A model generated the notes under the pieces. It was not told the origin of the DNA. It ran no database searches and saw only the letters and a list, made by a program, of their open reading frames with translations. The position numbers and the translations under genes were made by a program. Below are positions 44,128 through 53,211 of a stretch of DNA of 64,000 nt, piece after piece. Where the stretch lies: positions 992,001 through 1,056,000 of the forward strand of contig NZ_CP133262.1 in the NCBI RefSeq assembly GCF_030915405.1. Reading direction: 5' to 3'. The stretch's first letter is position 1, and every line of letters begins with the position of its first letter. This stretch comes from Neobacillus nitrireducens. GTDB lineage: Bacteria > Bacillota > Bacilli > Bacillales > Cytobacillaceae.

Positions 44128-45339
44128 TTATTTATTAATGTCTGACCAAAACGGATTCGTCCGAACCCCTTCACGGCGGAGGTAAGAATCTACCTTAACA
44201 TTCACCTCAAGATCAGAAAAATAATTGTTCCAATCTCGCTCTAGCTTTTTCCAAAGATCAGGGTTCGCTTTATGAACCACATCACCAAACCCGAAGATAT
44301 CACACTTTAGTCTTTTCGCTTCCTTTACTGATATCTGCACTTCCTTTTTAATGGCTTTCTCCGTTAACTTTTCAATTTTTCCAATGGTTTTAGGATCCAT
44401 TAAGTCAATCGCTGTATTTGCTTCACTAAGCCAGCCCTCATTTTCAATTTTAATATTTATGACGGGTTTCCCTTGTTTAAAAATGGTTGAAACCTTGGTT
44501 TTTGACCGAATGGGGACAATACTAAGGGCATTTTTCTTCCCCTTCCATTTAAGCGTAATATCGGTACTCTTCGCTTTATCTAAGACCCATAGGACCCCGC
44601 GAGACTTTTTACTCTCAATCCAATCAATTAATGCCCCATCTTTAATGACTGCCAAGCCATCAGCTGTGAGGAAGGCATCGGTCGTCGTTTTTTGCAAATT
44701 TTCTGCTTTGTTGGCTTCTTCTTTCATTCCAATCAATTGGTAGCCATTTAGAACTGGTTCTTTTCCGCTTCCGACAATTCCATCAATCAGATCATCAATA
44801 CTTATACTAAAATTTTCCCCCTTCATTGCCTCAGTAGATTTGATTTCTTTGGTAATTTTGCTTACAGGTAGTTTGTCAAGAATCGTCAAAGTAGTCACTA
44901 TTTCTTCTGCGGAAGCATCTCTAGCTACTAAAATCTCTGTGGTAGTTCTAAATTCCGGATCCCTTGCAAAGGAATCCAATAGATTGAGAAATTGCGTTCT
45001 ATCTTTCGCCAATTCCTCACTAACTACGACTACATTGGTGTGTGCATAGTATAAACGGCGTGAGACTTCTTTGGTGGCATTTCTTGCTGCCTCGGTCATC
45101 GTTCTACCTGTGCTTTTATAAACTGCAATCGGCAGCCCCTGACCTCCTCCACCTTGCCCTGCTGAAACGTTCCCGGGATTAACGAGTTGAAAGGAAACAT
45201 GGTACAAATCGTCCTCTCCCTTATCAATACCGAGTGCCATCACAAACGCTAAATCAGTGAGCTCCTTCTGATTCCAGCATGCAGTTAGGATTGGCACTGA
45301 TAATCCCATTACCAAAATAACCTTTACCAATTTTTTCAT
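44128..45339 (-). CDS. Germinant receptor C subunit (Ger(x)C lipoprotein)
   Basis: 403-aa spore lipoprotein. The signal peptide ends with LTAC (Cys21) as lipobox, followed by WNQKELTDLAFVMALGIDKG, the family hallmark. Three domains are expected in GerBC-type proteins. Its ATG overlaps the A-subunit stop (TAATG), giving coupled translation. It sits on the outer face of the spore inner membrane with A and B. Confidence 0.94.
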   Translation of the reverse strand: MKKLVKVILVMGLSVPILTACWNQKELTDLAFVMALGIDKGEDDLYHVSFQLVNPGNVSAGQGGGGQGLPIAVYKSTGRTMTEAARNATKEVSRRLYYAHTNVVVVSEELAKDRTQFLNLLDSFARDPEFRTTTEILVARDASAEEIVTTLTILDKLPVSKITKEIKSTEAMKGENFSISIDDLIDGIVGSGKEPVLNGYQLIGMKEEANKAENLQKTTTDAFLTADGLAVIKDGALIDWIESKKSRGVLWVLDKAKSTDITLKWKGKKNALSIVPIRSKTKVSTIFKQGKPVINIKIENEGWLSEANTAIDLMDPKTIGKIEKLTEKAIKKEVQISVKEAKRLKCDIFGFGDVVHKANPDLWKKLERDWNNYFSDLEVNVKVDSYLRREGVRTNPFWSDINK

Positions 45340-46943
45340 TACTCTTCACCATTTTGAGAGGGATTTTCCGTTTGCTTTGGCGGACCTGGCTTTTGATTAT
45401 CCCCTGACCGCTTCATATTGCCCTTACTAATGAACATCGGTCTATTTTTCATTGCCCAAACGGGAAAACGAACAAAGGCGTCTTGTTGATTACGAATGTT
45501 GAAAGGAGCTAACGGCATCATGTATGGAATTCCAAATGAACGAAGCGAACATAAATGAATGGTCATGAACATAAGCCCTAACATAATTCCATAAAAGCCC
45601 AACATGGTGGCTAAGCCCATTAGGACAAAGCGAATTAATCTTGCCGCAATCGCCATAGCGAAAACGGGGGTAGAAAAATTGGCAATGGCAGTAATAGAAA
45701 CAACGATAACCATGACTGGCGAGACTAACCCGGCCTGTACTGCTGCCTGACCAATTACGAGAGCACCCACAATCGACACGGCTTGACCAACTGCCCTAGG
45801 AAGCCTAAGACCCGCTTCCCTTAAAATTTCAAAGGTGACTTCCATGATTAATGCCTCCACAAAAGCCGGAAAAGGAACATTTTCACGTTGAGCAGCAATA
45901 GCGATTGCCATGGTCGTCGGGATCATCTCTTGATGGAAGGTGGTCGCAGCAATATAAACAGACGGTCCAATAACAGCGATTATGAATGATAAAATTCTTA
46001 ACATTCGAATCCCGGTTGAAATGTCAAATCGTGAGTAATAATCATCCGGTGCTTGGAAAAATTGAATAAAAAGTGCTGGAACCGTAACAGTAAACGGAGT
46101 CCCATCAACTACTATAGCTACCCGCCCTTCTAGTAAATGTGATGACACGACATCGGGCCGTTCTGAATGGTAAGTTGTTGGAAATGTTGTCCAACTTTGG
46201 TCTTCAATTAATTGCTCGATATATCCGGAACCTTGTATGGCGTCGATATTGATTCGTTCAAGCCTTTCTTTCACTTCTCCAACAATTTTTTCATTGGCAA
46301 TCCCTTTTATATACATAATGGCGATATCGGTTTGAGAAATAGTGCCGATCTTCATGGCGTCTACCCGTAAATTAGGACTTTTTATCCGGCGGCGAATTAA
46401 TGCCGTATTCGTACGGAGTGTTTCTGTAAACGAATCTTTTGGACCGCGAATCGATAGCTGAGTTGAGGGCTCTGAAATCGCTCTCTTTTCCCATCCTTTT
46501 GTTTCCCCACTGATTGCTTTATTGAATCCCTGTAAAAAAATAACGGTATCACCTGAAAACAATGTATCAAAAACCTGATTCCAATTAGTAATTGTCTTAA
46601 CACTACCCAATGCCATGGTTTTTTCAAGCATGAATTGAAAGATATCAACGGGTTCATCGGGTACCTCTGCTTCCATAAGTGTTTCTAATATATAGTCCGC
46701 AACTGAGATCATATTGGCCAATCCGTCAACATAAACTAGTGCTCCTTTATGTGCACCTATCTTAAACTCGCGAACGTTAACATCGGTACTATTGCCAACT
46801 TCCTCTTTTAAATGAGATATATTCTCTTGATAATCTCTTAGAATAGGCAAATCCTCTGGTGTTTGCGGATCTTGTTTTTGCCTGTAATTATCGTCCTGTC
46901 TCTTTTTTTGTTTATTTTTGAGCATTTTAGACAAAATCGACAC
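45339..46943 (-). CDS. Germinant receptor A subunit (GerA family)
   Basis: 534-aa subunit. An N-terminal hydrophilic domain (about 40-300) includes VREFKIGAHKGALVYVDGLA, and five or so helices follow, with YSRFDISTGIRMLRILSFI and EAGLRLPRAVGQAVSIVGAL. GerA A subunits form the ion channel opened on germinant binding. The start is GTG, 5-6 bases after GAGGCGG; a later ATG exists but lacks a site. The C-terminus is polar and proline-rich. First gene of the operon, expected to be forespore-expressed. Confidence 0.94.
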   Translation of the reverse strand: MSILSKMLKNKQKKRQDDNYRQKQDPQTPEDLPILRDYQENISHLKEEVGNSTDVNVREFKIGAHKGALVYVDGLANMISVADYILETLMEAEVPDEPVDIFQFMLEKTMALGSVKTITNWNQVFDTLFSGDTVIFLQGFNKAISGETKGWEKRAISEPSTQLSIRGPKDSFTETLRTNTALIRRRIKSPNLRVDAMKIGTISQTDIAIMYIKGIANEKIVGEVKERLERINIDAIQGSGYIEQLIEDQSWTTFPTTYHSERPDVVSSHLLEGRVAIVVDGTPFTVTVPALFIQFFQAPDDYYSRFDISTGIRMLRILSFIIAVIGPSVYIAATTFHQEMIPTTMAIAIAAQRENVPFPAFVEALIMEVTFEILREAGLRLPRAVGQAVSIVGALVIGQAAVQAGLVSPVMVIVVSITAIANFSTPVFAMAIAARLIRFVLMGLATMLGFYGIMLGLMFMTIHLCSLRSFGIPYMMPLAPFNIRNQQDAFVRFPVWAMKNRPMFISKGNMKRSGDNQKPGPPKQTENPSQNGEE

Positions 46944-47123
46944 AATATCCGCCTCACTTAATGAAATTTACAAATCTTTTCTCCAATATTGGATATATTG
47001 CCCAATGAATACCACTTTATCCCATTGAAGCAGGTTTTATTTTCACATTAATTTTCAAAACGGAATAAGGAACAGCACTAAGTCGAACAATAAGAAAAAA
47101 GGATTCCTAAAGGTGTGAAGTGG

Positions 47124-47360
47124 TTGAAAATATTATTTGTAACCTGCTTACTGGCGATTGCTAGTACAATCCTAATTATTTCACTGGATCTTTTGATGGG
47201 TGTACAAATATCGGGAATTTTTTGGAAGGCGATTAATCCTTTTAGGGTGATGGAGCCTGCAGAATATATCATTATTTTATTGTGTATAATGGTTTACTTT
47301 GTTGATACCTTTGGTGCGTATTTAAAAAAGAAAAAGGAAAAAGAGAATCCTTCTAATTAA
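47124..47360 (+). CDS. Two-helix small protein, candidate germinant receptor D subunit
   Basis: 78-aa protein with two membrane helices (about 2-24 and 47-68) and a basic tail KKKKEKENPSN. Starts at TTG, 8 bases after AAAGGTG; a GTG three codons upstream is too near that site. It is divergent from gerA with about 180 bp between. Small two-helix D proteins encoded next to germinant receptor operons are known to modulate receptor function in Bacillus, and size, topology and place fit. Sequence alone cannot prove it. Confidence 0.6.
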   Translation: MKILFVTCLLAIASTILIISLDLLMGVQISGIFWKAINPFRVMEPAEYIIILLCIMVYFVDTFGAYLKKKKEKENPSN

Positions 47361-47363
47361 ACA

Positions 47364-47400
47364 AGATAAGAGCCCCCCTTAAAATGGGAGGCTCTTATCT
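47364..47400. terminator. Hairpin between convergent small genes
   Basis: Stem AGATAAGAGCC with GGCTCTTATCT, extended by CCC/GGG. It overlaps the 3' end of the minus-strand 73-aa gene. It lacks a long T run on the plus strand. Confidence 0.65.
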
Positions 47401-47600
47401 GAATTGTTTTTCGGTAATTCTTTTTTATGAAACAACCTCTTGAATAAAATAACTCCAACTGATATAAACCTACTCCACCATCGCTTCTTCCTATTTATAT
47501 TTGGACCATAAACATAGCGATTCCAAAAATAATAGAAAAATTCCTCAACAACTAACAATAAGATAAAAAATAAAATAGAAATAGTTATCCAATACCACAT
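47379..47600 (-). CDS. Small membrane protein of unknown function
   Basis: 73-aa protein: one N-terminal helix (MWYWITISILFFILLLVVEE), an aromatic-rich segment FFYYFWNRYVYG and a basic region RKKRWW. Good ribosome site AAAAGGAG 8 bases before the ATG. Function not recognised. Confidence 0.6.
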   Translation of the reverse strand: MWYWITISILFFILLLVVEEFFYYFWNRYVYGPNINRKKRWWSRFISVGVILFKRLFHKKELPKNNSDKSLPF

Positions 47601-47837
47601 TTTTAGGACTCCTTTTCAAACAGAAATTTATCTTATTCGAAAAACCTCGGGGTAGTACATTCAAAACCAAGCTCTGTTCATCAATGAACAATTTGTATAT
47701 TCTTATTTTAACAAAAAGTTGCTAAATTGTGGAATTTTTAGGTGAATTGTCTTCACACAAGAGGTATATTGGATTCTATACTTATTATGCTTATTACAAA
47801 GTTTTTTTAAATTTTGGAGCTATTGGAGAAATAAAAA

Positions 47838-48104
47838 TTAGTTTGGGTCCTTGTATGTTAGCGCCCGTTCACTATCCCCATAGCCCTTAGTGGTTGGATC
47901 CTGTACGATCCCTAACATCGACAACAAAACAAAGGCAGCATTCACAAACGTTAACACACCATTCTGAATCGCATCTGTCAGTTGAAAATCTATGAGTCCA
48001 AAGGAATTTAAACATGCTAACACCATTTGAGCCACAATCATAATTTGAGATATAAACGCGATCACCCAGTTCCGGTTTTTTAATCGTACTTTCCAGTTGA
48101 TCAT
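47838..48104 (-). CDS. Orphan phiLC3-type holin
   Basis: About 88-aa holin with two helices. It begins INWKVRLKNRNWVIAFISQI and ends IVQDPTTKGYGDSERALTY, the C-terminal signature of phiLC3/LLH-type phage holins. The ATG ending at 48104 suits the AAAGGG site better than an ATG three codons earlier. No endolysin, tail or other phage gene is in view, so it is an orphan, perhaps a domesticated remnant next to a cell-wall synthase gene. Confidence 0.85.
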   Translation of the reverse strand: MINWKVRLKNRNWVIAFISQIMIVAQMVLACLNSFGLIDFQLTDAIQNGVLTFVNAAFVLLSMLGIVQDPTTKGYGDSERALTYKDPN

Positions 48105-48287
48105 CTTCCCCATCCCTTTCCTTTATGTTAAACAATCTTTCTATTAACATATGCTTGGACGAGGAAATGGTTGTCCGCAAATGCCTCGTAATTTTACTTT
48201 ATTAGCTCGCTTCAAAACTTCCCATTTCAATCAATAAAAATTATAATAAAAGAATTGAAAATTACTTTTTGAAAGTAAGGAGATCAC

Positions 48288-50381
48288 ATGGAGAAATTAC
48301 ATCCATTTTGGGAAAGTATCGTTCGTTTCTGGAAAAAGAAACATTTAACTCAAATATTATTATTACTCATCCTAGTTGTTGTACTAGCAACCATCCTTTA
48401 TTTTGGCTGGATTGCTATGCGCGCTAATGTAGAATCACTGAAGCAAGGACTAAGTCAGCCGACGGTTATTTATGATAAAAAAGGAAAAATAGCTAGTAAT
48501 GTCGCCACCAATCGGACGAAAGGTATAAAAATTGAGGACTTACCAAAATATGTCCCAAATGCTGTTGTAGCCATCGAAGACGAACGATTCTATGAACATG
48601 GCGGCTTTGATATCAAAGGGATTGCCCGTGCCTTTTTTAGTAACTTGTTTGCAGGCCGGATAACTGGCGGCGGCAGTACGTTAACTCAGCAGTTAACGAA
48701 GAATGCCCTCTTATCTCCAGAGCGAACCTATAAACGAAAAGCAGAGGAATTATTTTTAGCCGTAAAAATTGAAAAGGTTTATTCTAAAAATGAGATTTTG
48801 CAGATGTACCTCAATCAGGTTTACTTCGGGAGCGGTGCCTGGGGAATCAGCAATGCATCTAAAAAATATTTTGATAAAGATATTGAAGATGTTACGGTGA
48901 GCGAAGCTGCGATGCTTGCTGGATTGCTGCATTCACCAAATTACCTTGATCCCTATAACAATTATGATTTAGCGATGAAAAGACGAAATACTGTATTAGC
49001 AAAAATGAATGAACTAGGAATGATTAATCAGACACAGTATTCCAATGCTAAAAAAGAAAAGATTCACCTCCATGATGGCGGTGGAAGCTTTGTCGAACGA
49101 AAATACCCTTATTATGTAGATGCGGTTTTAAATGAAGCGATTAATAAATATGGCATAACACAGGAAGAAATTTTAACAAGAGGCTATCGAATATACACAG
49201 CCATGGATCAAAATCTTCAATCTGGTCTTGAAAAGGTCTATAGTGAAGATTACATGTTCCCGCGTAGTAATGGTGGAGAACTAGTTCAGAGCGGCTCTGT
49301 TTTAATGGATCCTGCTTCCGGAGGAGTGAGTGCCCTAGTGGGCGGACGTGGCGAACATGTATTCCGAGGCTTTAATCGGGCAACGCAATTACAGGCACAG
49401 CCAGGGTCAACAATCAAACCACTGGCAGTTTATACACCTGCCCTAGAAGAAGGTTACAAGTATTCATCAGAGCTTAACGATAAACCAATTACTTTTGGAA
49501 ATTACAAACCGGAAAATTTCTCAAGAACCTATTCTGGAAAAGTTGAAATGTACAAGGCCCTTGAAAAGTCTTTAAATATTCCGGCCGTATGGCTGTTAAA
49601 TGAGATCGGCTTAAATAAGGGGATCGATTCATTAAAGAGGTTTGGCATCCCTGTTGAAAAAGAAGATAAAAACCTAGCAATCGCACTTGGTGGGATGAGT
49701 AAGGGGGTCTCCCCTCTGCAAATGGCTAACGCTTTTTCAGCTTTCCCCAATGGAGGCAAGCGGGAAGACAGCCATTTCATTACGAAAATAGTTGGACCGA
49801 CTGGGAATGTCATCGCCGAGCATGAAGCAAAAACGACAAAAGTAACGTCCAAAGGGATCACGGATGAGATGACATCGATGCTTTTAAATGTCGTCGAATC
49901 AGGTACTGGTAAGCGGGCGCAAATCCCCGGTGTGCAGCTTGCAGGGAAAACGGGATCCACGCAGTTACCTTATAATGATATTAGTGGAACAAAGGATCAA
50001 TGGATGGTCGGCTATACACCTAATCTTGTCGGAGCCATCTGGATAGGATTTGACCAAACCGACCGGGAACATTATCTGCCAAGCTCGAGTTCCGCCAATG
50101 TTGTACCGATTTTTAAGGAAATAATGAAGGAATCTGTTTCATATCTTCCCGAAAAACGCTTTGAAGTGGTATCTATCAATGAGCAGCTCGCCGGTAATGA
50201 CACTTCTAAGATAAGCATCGATGAGCAGGCCAAGAAAATTAGCAAGGAATTAAATGAAAATGCTCAAAAAATCGGGGAAACCATAAAAGCAAATGCTCCC
50301 GGCTGGAAAAAAAGTCTTGATTCAGCTTTGTATAAGCTTGGCAAGGGCGTTAATTCACTCATTGAAAGATTTCAACAGTAA
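48288..50381 (+). CDS. Class A penicillin-binding protein
   Basis: 697-aa bifunctional peptidoglycan synthase. One N-terminal helix (22-44) anchors it. The GT51 domain has AIEDERFYEHGGFD (catalytic Glu97), GGGSTLTQQLTKNALL and RKAEELFLAVKIEK. The transpeptidase domain has Ser374 in QPGSTIKP (SxxK), a central SxN-type region, and LAGKTGSTQ (KTG). Length resembles B. subtilis PbpF and PbpG (about 700 aa), which act in spore wall synthesis. It has a terminator of its own. Confidence 0.94.
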   Translation: MEKLHPFWESIVRFWKKKHLTQILLLLILVVVLATILYFGWIAMRANVESLKQGLSQPTVIYDKKGKIASNVATNRTKGIKIEDLPKYVPNAVVAIEDERFYEHGGFDIKGIARAFFSNLFAGRITGGGSTLTQQLTKNALLSPERTYKRKAEELFLAVKIEKVYSKNEILQMYLNQVYFGSGAWGISNASKKYFDKDIEDVTVSEAAMLAGLLHSPNYLDPYNNYDLAMKRRNTVLAKMNELGMINQTQYSNAKKEKIHLHDGGGSFVERKYPYYVDAVLNEAINKYGITQEEILTRGYRIYTAMDQNLQSGLEKVYSEDYMFPRSNGGELVQSGSVLMDPASGGVSALVGGRGEHVFRGFNRATQLQAQPGSTIKPLAVYTPALEEGYKYSSELNDKPITFGNYKPENFSRTYSGKVEMYKALEKSLNIPAVWLLNEIGLNKGIDSLKRFGIPVEKEDKNLAIALGGMSKGVSPLQMANAFSAFPNGGKREDSHFITKIVGPTGNVIAEHEAKTTKVTSKGITDEMTSMLLNVVESGTGKRAQIPGVQLAGKTGSTQLPYNDISGTKDQWMVGYTPNLVGAIWIGFDQTDREHYLPSSSSANVVPIFKEIMKESVSYLPEKRFEVVSINEQLAGNDTSKISIDEQAKKISKELNENAQKIGETIKANAPGWKKSLDSALYKLGKGVNSLIERFQQ

Positions 50382-50383
50382 TA

Positions 50384-50415
50384 AAAAATAGCACCAATGC
50401 GGTGCTATTTTTCTA
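50384..50415. terminator. Terminator between PBP and cblS genes
   Basis: A perfect 12-bp stem AAAAATAGCACC with GGTGCTATTTTT. Likely serves both converging transcripts; the T run overlaps the cblS stop. Confidence 0.88.
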
Positions 50416-51121
50416 TTTGCAGGGAGTGATAAAAGCTCCCTGTGACTTTTTGTATGGTTTCTTCTTGTTCTGATCGGAAAACAGTCAAAAAGCATGTCGA
50501 TGGCCCAGCAGATTTTAAAATATCCACGTTTGAAATGATCATTTCTTGTGAAAATTCTTGATTAGGAAACATCTGATTGATTTCATTTAAAATCCCTTTG
50601 GAACCAACCGGCCAAATCATCACATCATTTACTTTGGATACTTCTTGAAAAACAGAAAGTGGGACAACATCATCATACTTTTCAATCACTTCATCTCCAA
50701 CCAGCGGCATACCAACAACAGCAAATTTTAGTTGCTTAGAGTAAGTTATCTCTATTGTCTCCGCCAATGACTTTTTCCCAAGAACAACTAAACCAACTGC
50801 AGATTGCAGAAGTGAAAAGTTACTTTCTGTACTACCAGATATCCTTACATCTACTAACTTTAGTTCGGACATCCCTTTTTTTATTCCTCTAACTAGCTCA
50901 TCCCATGGTTCATTTCCGCAAAAGTTGTGGAGCAACACAGAAATGGGTTCCCCTCCCGCCGCAATACACTCCATAACGGCAACTCTAAATGCATAATAAG
51001 TAACCGTTTCGTAGGGGACCTGAACAAGATCGTCTTCCTTCATCCCGATCCCTCCGCTATTATCACAGGCAATAATGAGGGAGTCCACCCCATTAAAAGG
51101 AATGGTTAGTATATCTCTCAT
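50405..51121 (-). CDS. cblS: Alpha-ribazole kinase (CblS-like)
   Basis: 238-aa protein with a PurM/AIR-synthase-like layout: IIACDNSGGIGMKEDD near the start, AFRVAVMECIAAGGEPISVLL, and ISGSTESNFSLLQSAVGLVV. It matches the CblS type described in Geobacillus and Listeria, which phosphorylates alpha-ribazole so that CobS can use it. Last gene of the cobalamin operon, overlapping cblT by 4 bp. Assignment rests on layout and context. Confidence 0.78.
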   Translation of the reverse strand: MRDILTIPFNGVDSLIIACDNSGGIGMKEDDLVQVPYETVTYYAFRVAVMECIAAGGEPISVLLHNFCGNEPWDELVRGIKKGMSELKLVDVRISGSTESNFSLLQSAVGLVVLGKKSLAETIEITYSKQLKFAVVGMPLVGDEVIEKYDDVVPLSVFQEVSKVNDVMIWPVGSKGILNEINQMFPNQEFSQEMIISNVDILKSAGPSTCFLTVFRSEQEETIQKVTGSFYHSLQIEK

Positions 51122-51612
51122 TGCTTCACATCTCCCTTTGATATTCGTCGATGTGTGACAAGGGATGCAAGCCGTGGTATTACTATCAATGCAATAGTTG
51201 TATTAATAATTGAACCGATGAGCAATGAAGGGACGATCCCCAAATAAAAACCTGTATACATTAAAAAAATAAATGGGAGGGGGGCTACTAATGAATTCCC
51301 AATAATAAAAAGCGTACTTGCTATCCATTTATTGTTTTTATAAAGGCAGCCAAACATCAAAACCAGCACGGCCATTTCGACAGCAATTAAAAAGTGCATC
51401 GGTCCTAATGGAAATCCACCAGCATATGCAGATAGTAAATGTCCAAATGCACCCACAACCGCTCCGGCGCCGGCACCAAAAAGGACGGCGGCTAAAAGCG
51501 CAGGAAATACGTCCAATGCGACACTGCCGACAATGGCCGGAATCTTTATCATCGCACCGACGACAGACAATGCCGTTAACATCGCGAGCCCGCTCACCAT
51601 TTTCCCCTTCAT
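51118..51612 (-). CDS. cblT: Alpha-ribazole transporter (CblT-like ECF S component)
   Basis: 164-aa membrane protein with about five or six helices, similar to ECF transporter substrate-binding components. It begins KGKMVSGLAMLTALSVVGAMI, followed by FPALLAAVLFGAGAGAVVGAFG. The ATG ending at 51612, 9 bases after GGAGG, starts one base after the adenosyltransferase stop. In genomes without CobT, CblT imports alpha-ribazole for CblS. No ECF ATPase genes are in this operon; a shared module would be needed. Confidence 0.8.
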   Translation of the reverse strand: MKGKMVSGLAMLTALSVVGAMIKIPAIVGSVALDVFPALLAAVLFGAGAGAVVGAFGHLLSAYAGGFPLGPMHFLIAVEMAVLVLMFGCLYKNNKWIASTLFIIGNSLVAPLPFIFLMYTGFYLGIVPSLLIGSIINTTIALIVIPRLASLVTHRRISKGDVKQ

Positions 51613-51613
51613 G

Positions 51614-52198
51614 CTATTTATCCTCCTTACGCTTCCCATTCCTAAACACCTTCGCACTACGCACATATTCTACGTCGCTTACATGTAATCGGAAGTTTAT
51701 CACTCTTGCTAGTGCAAAGAAATAATCTGAAAGACGGTTTAAGTACATCAGTGCAATTTCAGAGGTCTTTGGGTCAGCCTTTACTAGTTTAACTACCAAT
51801 CTTTCAGCTCTTCTAGTTACTGTTCGGGCAATATGAATCGATGCCGAAGGCTTAGTTCCTCCCGGCAAAATAAATCTCTCTAACTCAGGTGCTTCTTCAA
51901 TATATTCATCTATTTTCTTTTCAAGGTAATCAATCGATTCTTGGTGAAGTTTTGATTCGCGCTTCTCCATCACATTGGCAAGGTCACCGCCACAATCAAA
52001 TAATTCATGCTGGATTTTTTCAAGATCAGCTAGCACATCCATGAATAATTCCTGATCCAGCTCTTGGAACGCCTGGCCGACAAAGCAATTGACCTCGTCA
52101 ACTGTTCCGTACGCTTCCACACGAATATCATCTTTGTCCACTCTTCCTCCGATGATGCTTGTTTTCCCTTTGTCCCCTGTTCTTGTGTAAATTCTCAT
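51614..52198 (-). CDS. PduO-type cob(I)alamin adenosyltransferase
   Basis: About 194-aa enzyme (YvqK-like) that transfers the 5'-deoxyadenosyl group from ATP to cob(I)alamin or cobinamide. MRIYTRTGDKGKTSIIGGR is the ATP-binding N-terminal motif; FILPGGTKPSASIHIARTVT and RRAERLVV hold the conserved Arg residues, and MYLNRLSDYFFALAR the corrin-facing helix. Start at the ATG ending at 52198, matching the family's usual N-terminus. Confidence 0.95.
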   Translation of the reverse strand: MRIYTRTGDKGKTSIIGGRVDKDDIRVEAYGTVDEVNCFVGQAFQELDQELFMDVLADLEKIQHELFDCGGDLANVMEKRESKLHQESIDYLEKKIDEYIEEAPELERFILPGGTKPSASIHIARTVTRRAERLVVKLVKADPKTSEIALMYLNRLSDYFFALARVINFRLHVSDVEYVRSAKVFRNGKRKEDK

Positions 52199-52213
52199 TG
52201 ATCCCATTCCCCT

Positions 52214-52648
52214 TTACTTTATAGTTTGATTTAATCCATACCAAATGACGTCAACTTTTTCTGACTTGGCCGCGGTATCTTGATAAGCCCAACCGGTTAT
52301 ATCCCGCCAGAGTCTATTTTCTGCTTCGATTGGAACAATTCCTTTTGTGATATCTGTTCCAATAACAACTAACTGGCGCTGTAGTGCTGCCTTTTCCCAA
52401 GTGAGCCAATTATCTAAACAATTAGCCCAAAGCACCCGACACTTATCGGCACCCATTGATGCAGATAAATTTTTCAACCATATTTCTACTCCCTCAATGA
52501 CCAACAGATCCTGGTCGAAAGTATTCAATTCTTTAGGAATTGTCTGGGTTTCGTAAGCTGATATCCAATGATTGTGCTCGAAAACTTTGTAGTAATTCTT
52601 TACCCATGCCCGTTTGCCGTTAAAGGCACCTCCAATAATAAAGTGCAT
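52214..52648 (-). CDS. Divergent CobU-like protein
   Basis: 144-aa protein resembling adenosylcobinamide kinase/guanylyltransferase but shortened (CobU is about 180 aa). IIGGAFNGKRAWVKNYY replaces the normal GG-x-RSGKS P-loop and has Arg after GK where Ser or Thr is usual. LLVIEGVEIWLKNL and ENRLWRDITGWAYQ match the middle and C-terminal CobU segments. A canonical CobU is encoded in the same operon, so this may be a partner or a specialised kinase. Overlaps cobC by 49 bp. Confidence 0.7.
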   Translation of the reverse strand: MHFIIGGAFNGKRAWVKNYYKVFEHNHWISAYETQTIPKELNTFDQDLLVIEGVEIWLKNLSASMGADKCRVLWANCLDNWLTWEKAALQRQLVVIGTDITKGIVPIEAENRLWRDITGWAYQDTAAKSEKVDVIWYGLNQTIK

Positions 52649-53211
52649 CGTCTCCCCCTCCTTAGCGATTCTGTATCAAATATCAGTTCGTAACCTTGAT
52701 CATGAGTTGCCTGCCAAGCCCAAAATTCTTTTTGGTTTGGTGCAAACCTAGACAAAAGATAGCGAATGACCCCGCCATGCGTAATCACTGCACAGCTCTG
52801 CAGGTTTGACTTTAGCACTTCTTCGGTAATCTTAGACCAGCCAGAATCAACCCTTGTGCTGAACTCGTGAAATGATTCTCCTTGCGGCGGAAAATGATTA
52901 AAAGGATCCCCCAGCCACTCTCGATAGAGATTGTTTCCTTTCAAGTCTTCATACGTTTTCCCTTCCCATTTACCAAAGTTCATCTCACGTAATTCTTTTA
53001 TTAAATGGGGATTTGTTGATGGAAATAACTTTTCCGCCGTCCGAACACATCTTTGTAAATCACTCGAATAATAGTGCTGATAGGTCTTGGAAGTCAAAAT
53101 TGTTTTTGATTCAGGACATAAGGGTGAGTCGTTCCAGCCAAGATAAGCTTTTCGTTTGTTCTCTTCTGTTACACCATGACGAAATAATGCAATAACCACA
53201 CGGTCATCCAT
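52600..53211 (-). CDS. cobC: Alpha-ribazole phosphatase (histidine phosphatase family)
   Basis: 203-aa member of the phosphoglycerate-mutase-like family. IALFRHGVTEEN carries the catalytic RHG, ELREMNFGKWEGKTYEDLKG the family segment, and AVITHGGVIRYLLSRF the second His. In this operon it most likely removes the phosphate from alpha-ribazole-5'-phosphate or cobalamin-5'-phosphate. It overlaps cobS by 43 bp and the cobU-like gene by 49 bp. Confidence 0.88.
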   Translation of the reverse strand: MDDRVVIALFRHGVTEENKRKAYLGWNDSPLCPESKTILTSKTYQHYYSSDLQRCVRTAEKLFPSTNPHLIKELREMNFGKWEGKTYEDLKGNNLYREWLGDPFNHFPPQGESFHEFSTRVDSGWSKITEEVLKSNLQSCAVITHGGVIRYLLSRFAPNQKEFWAWQATHDQGYELIFDTESLRRGRRCTLLLEVPLTANGHG

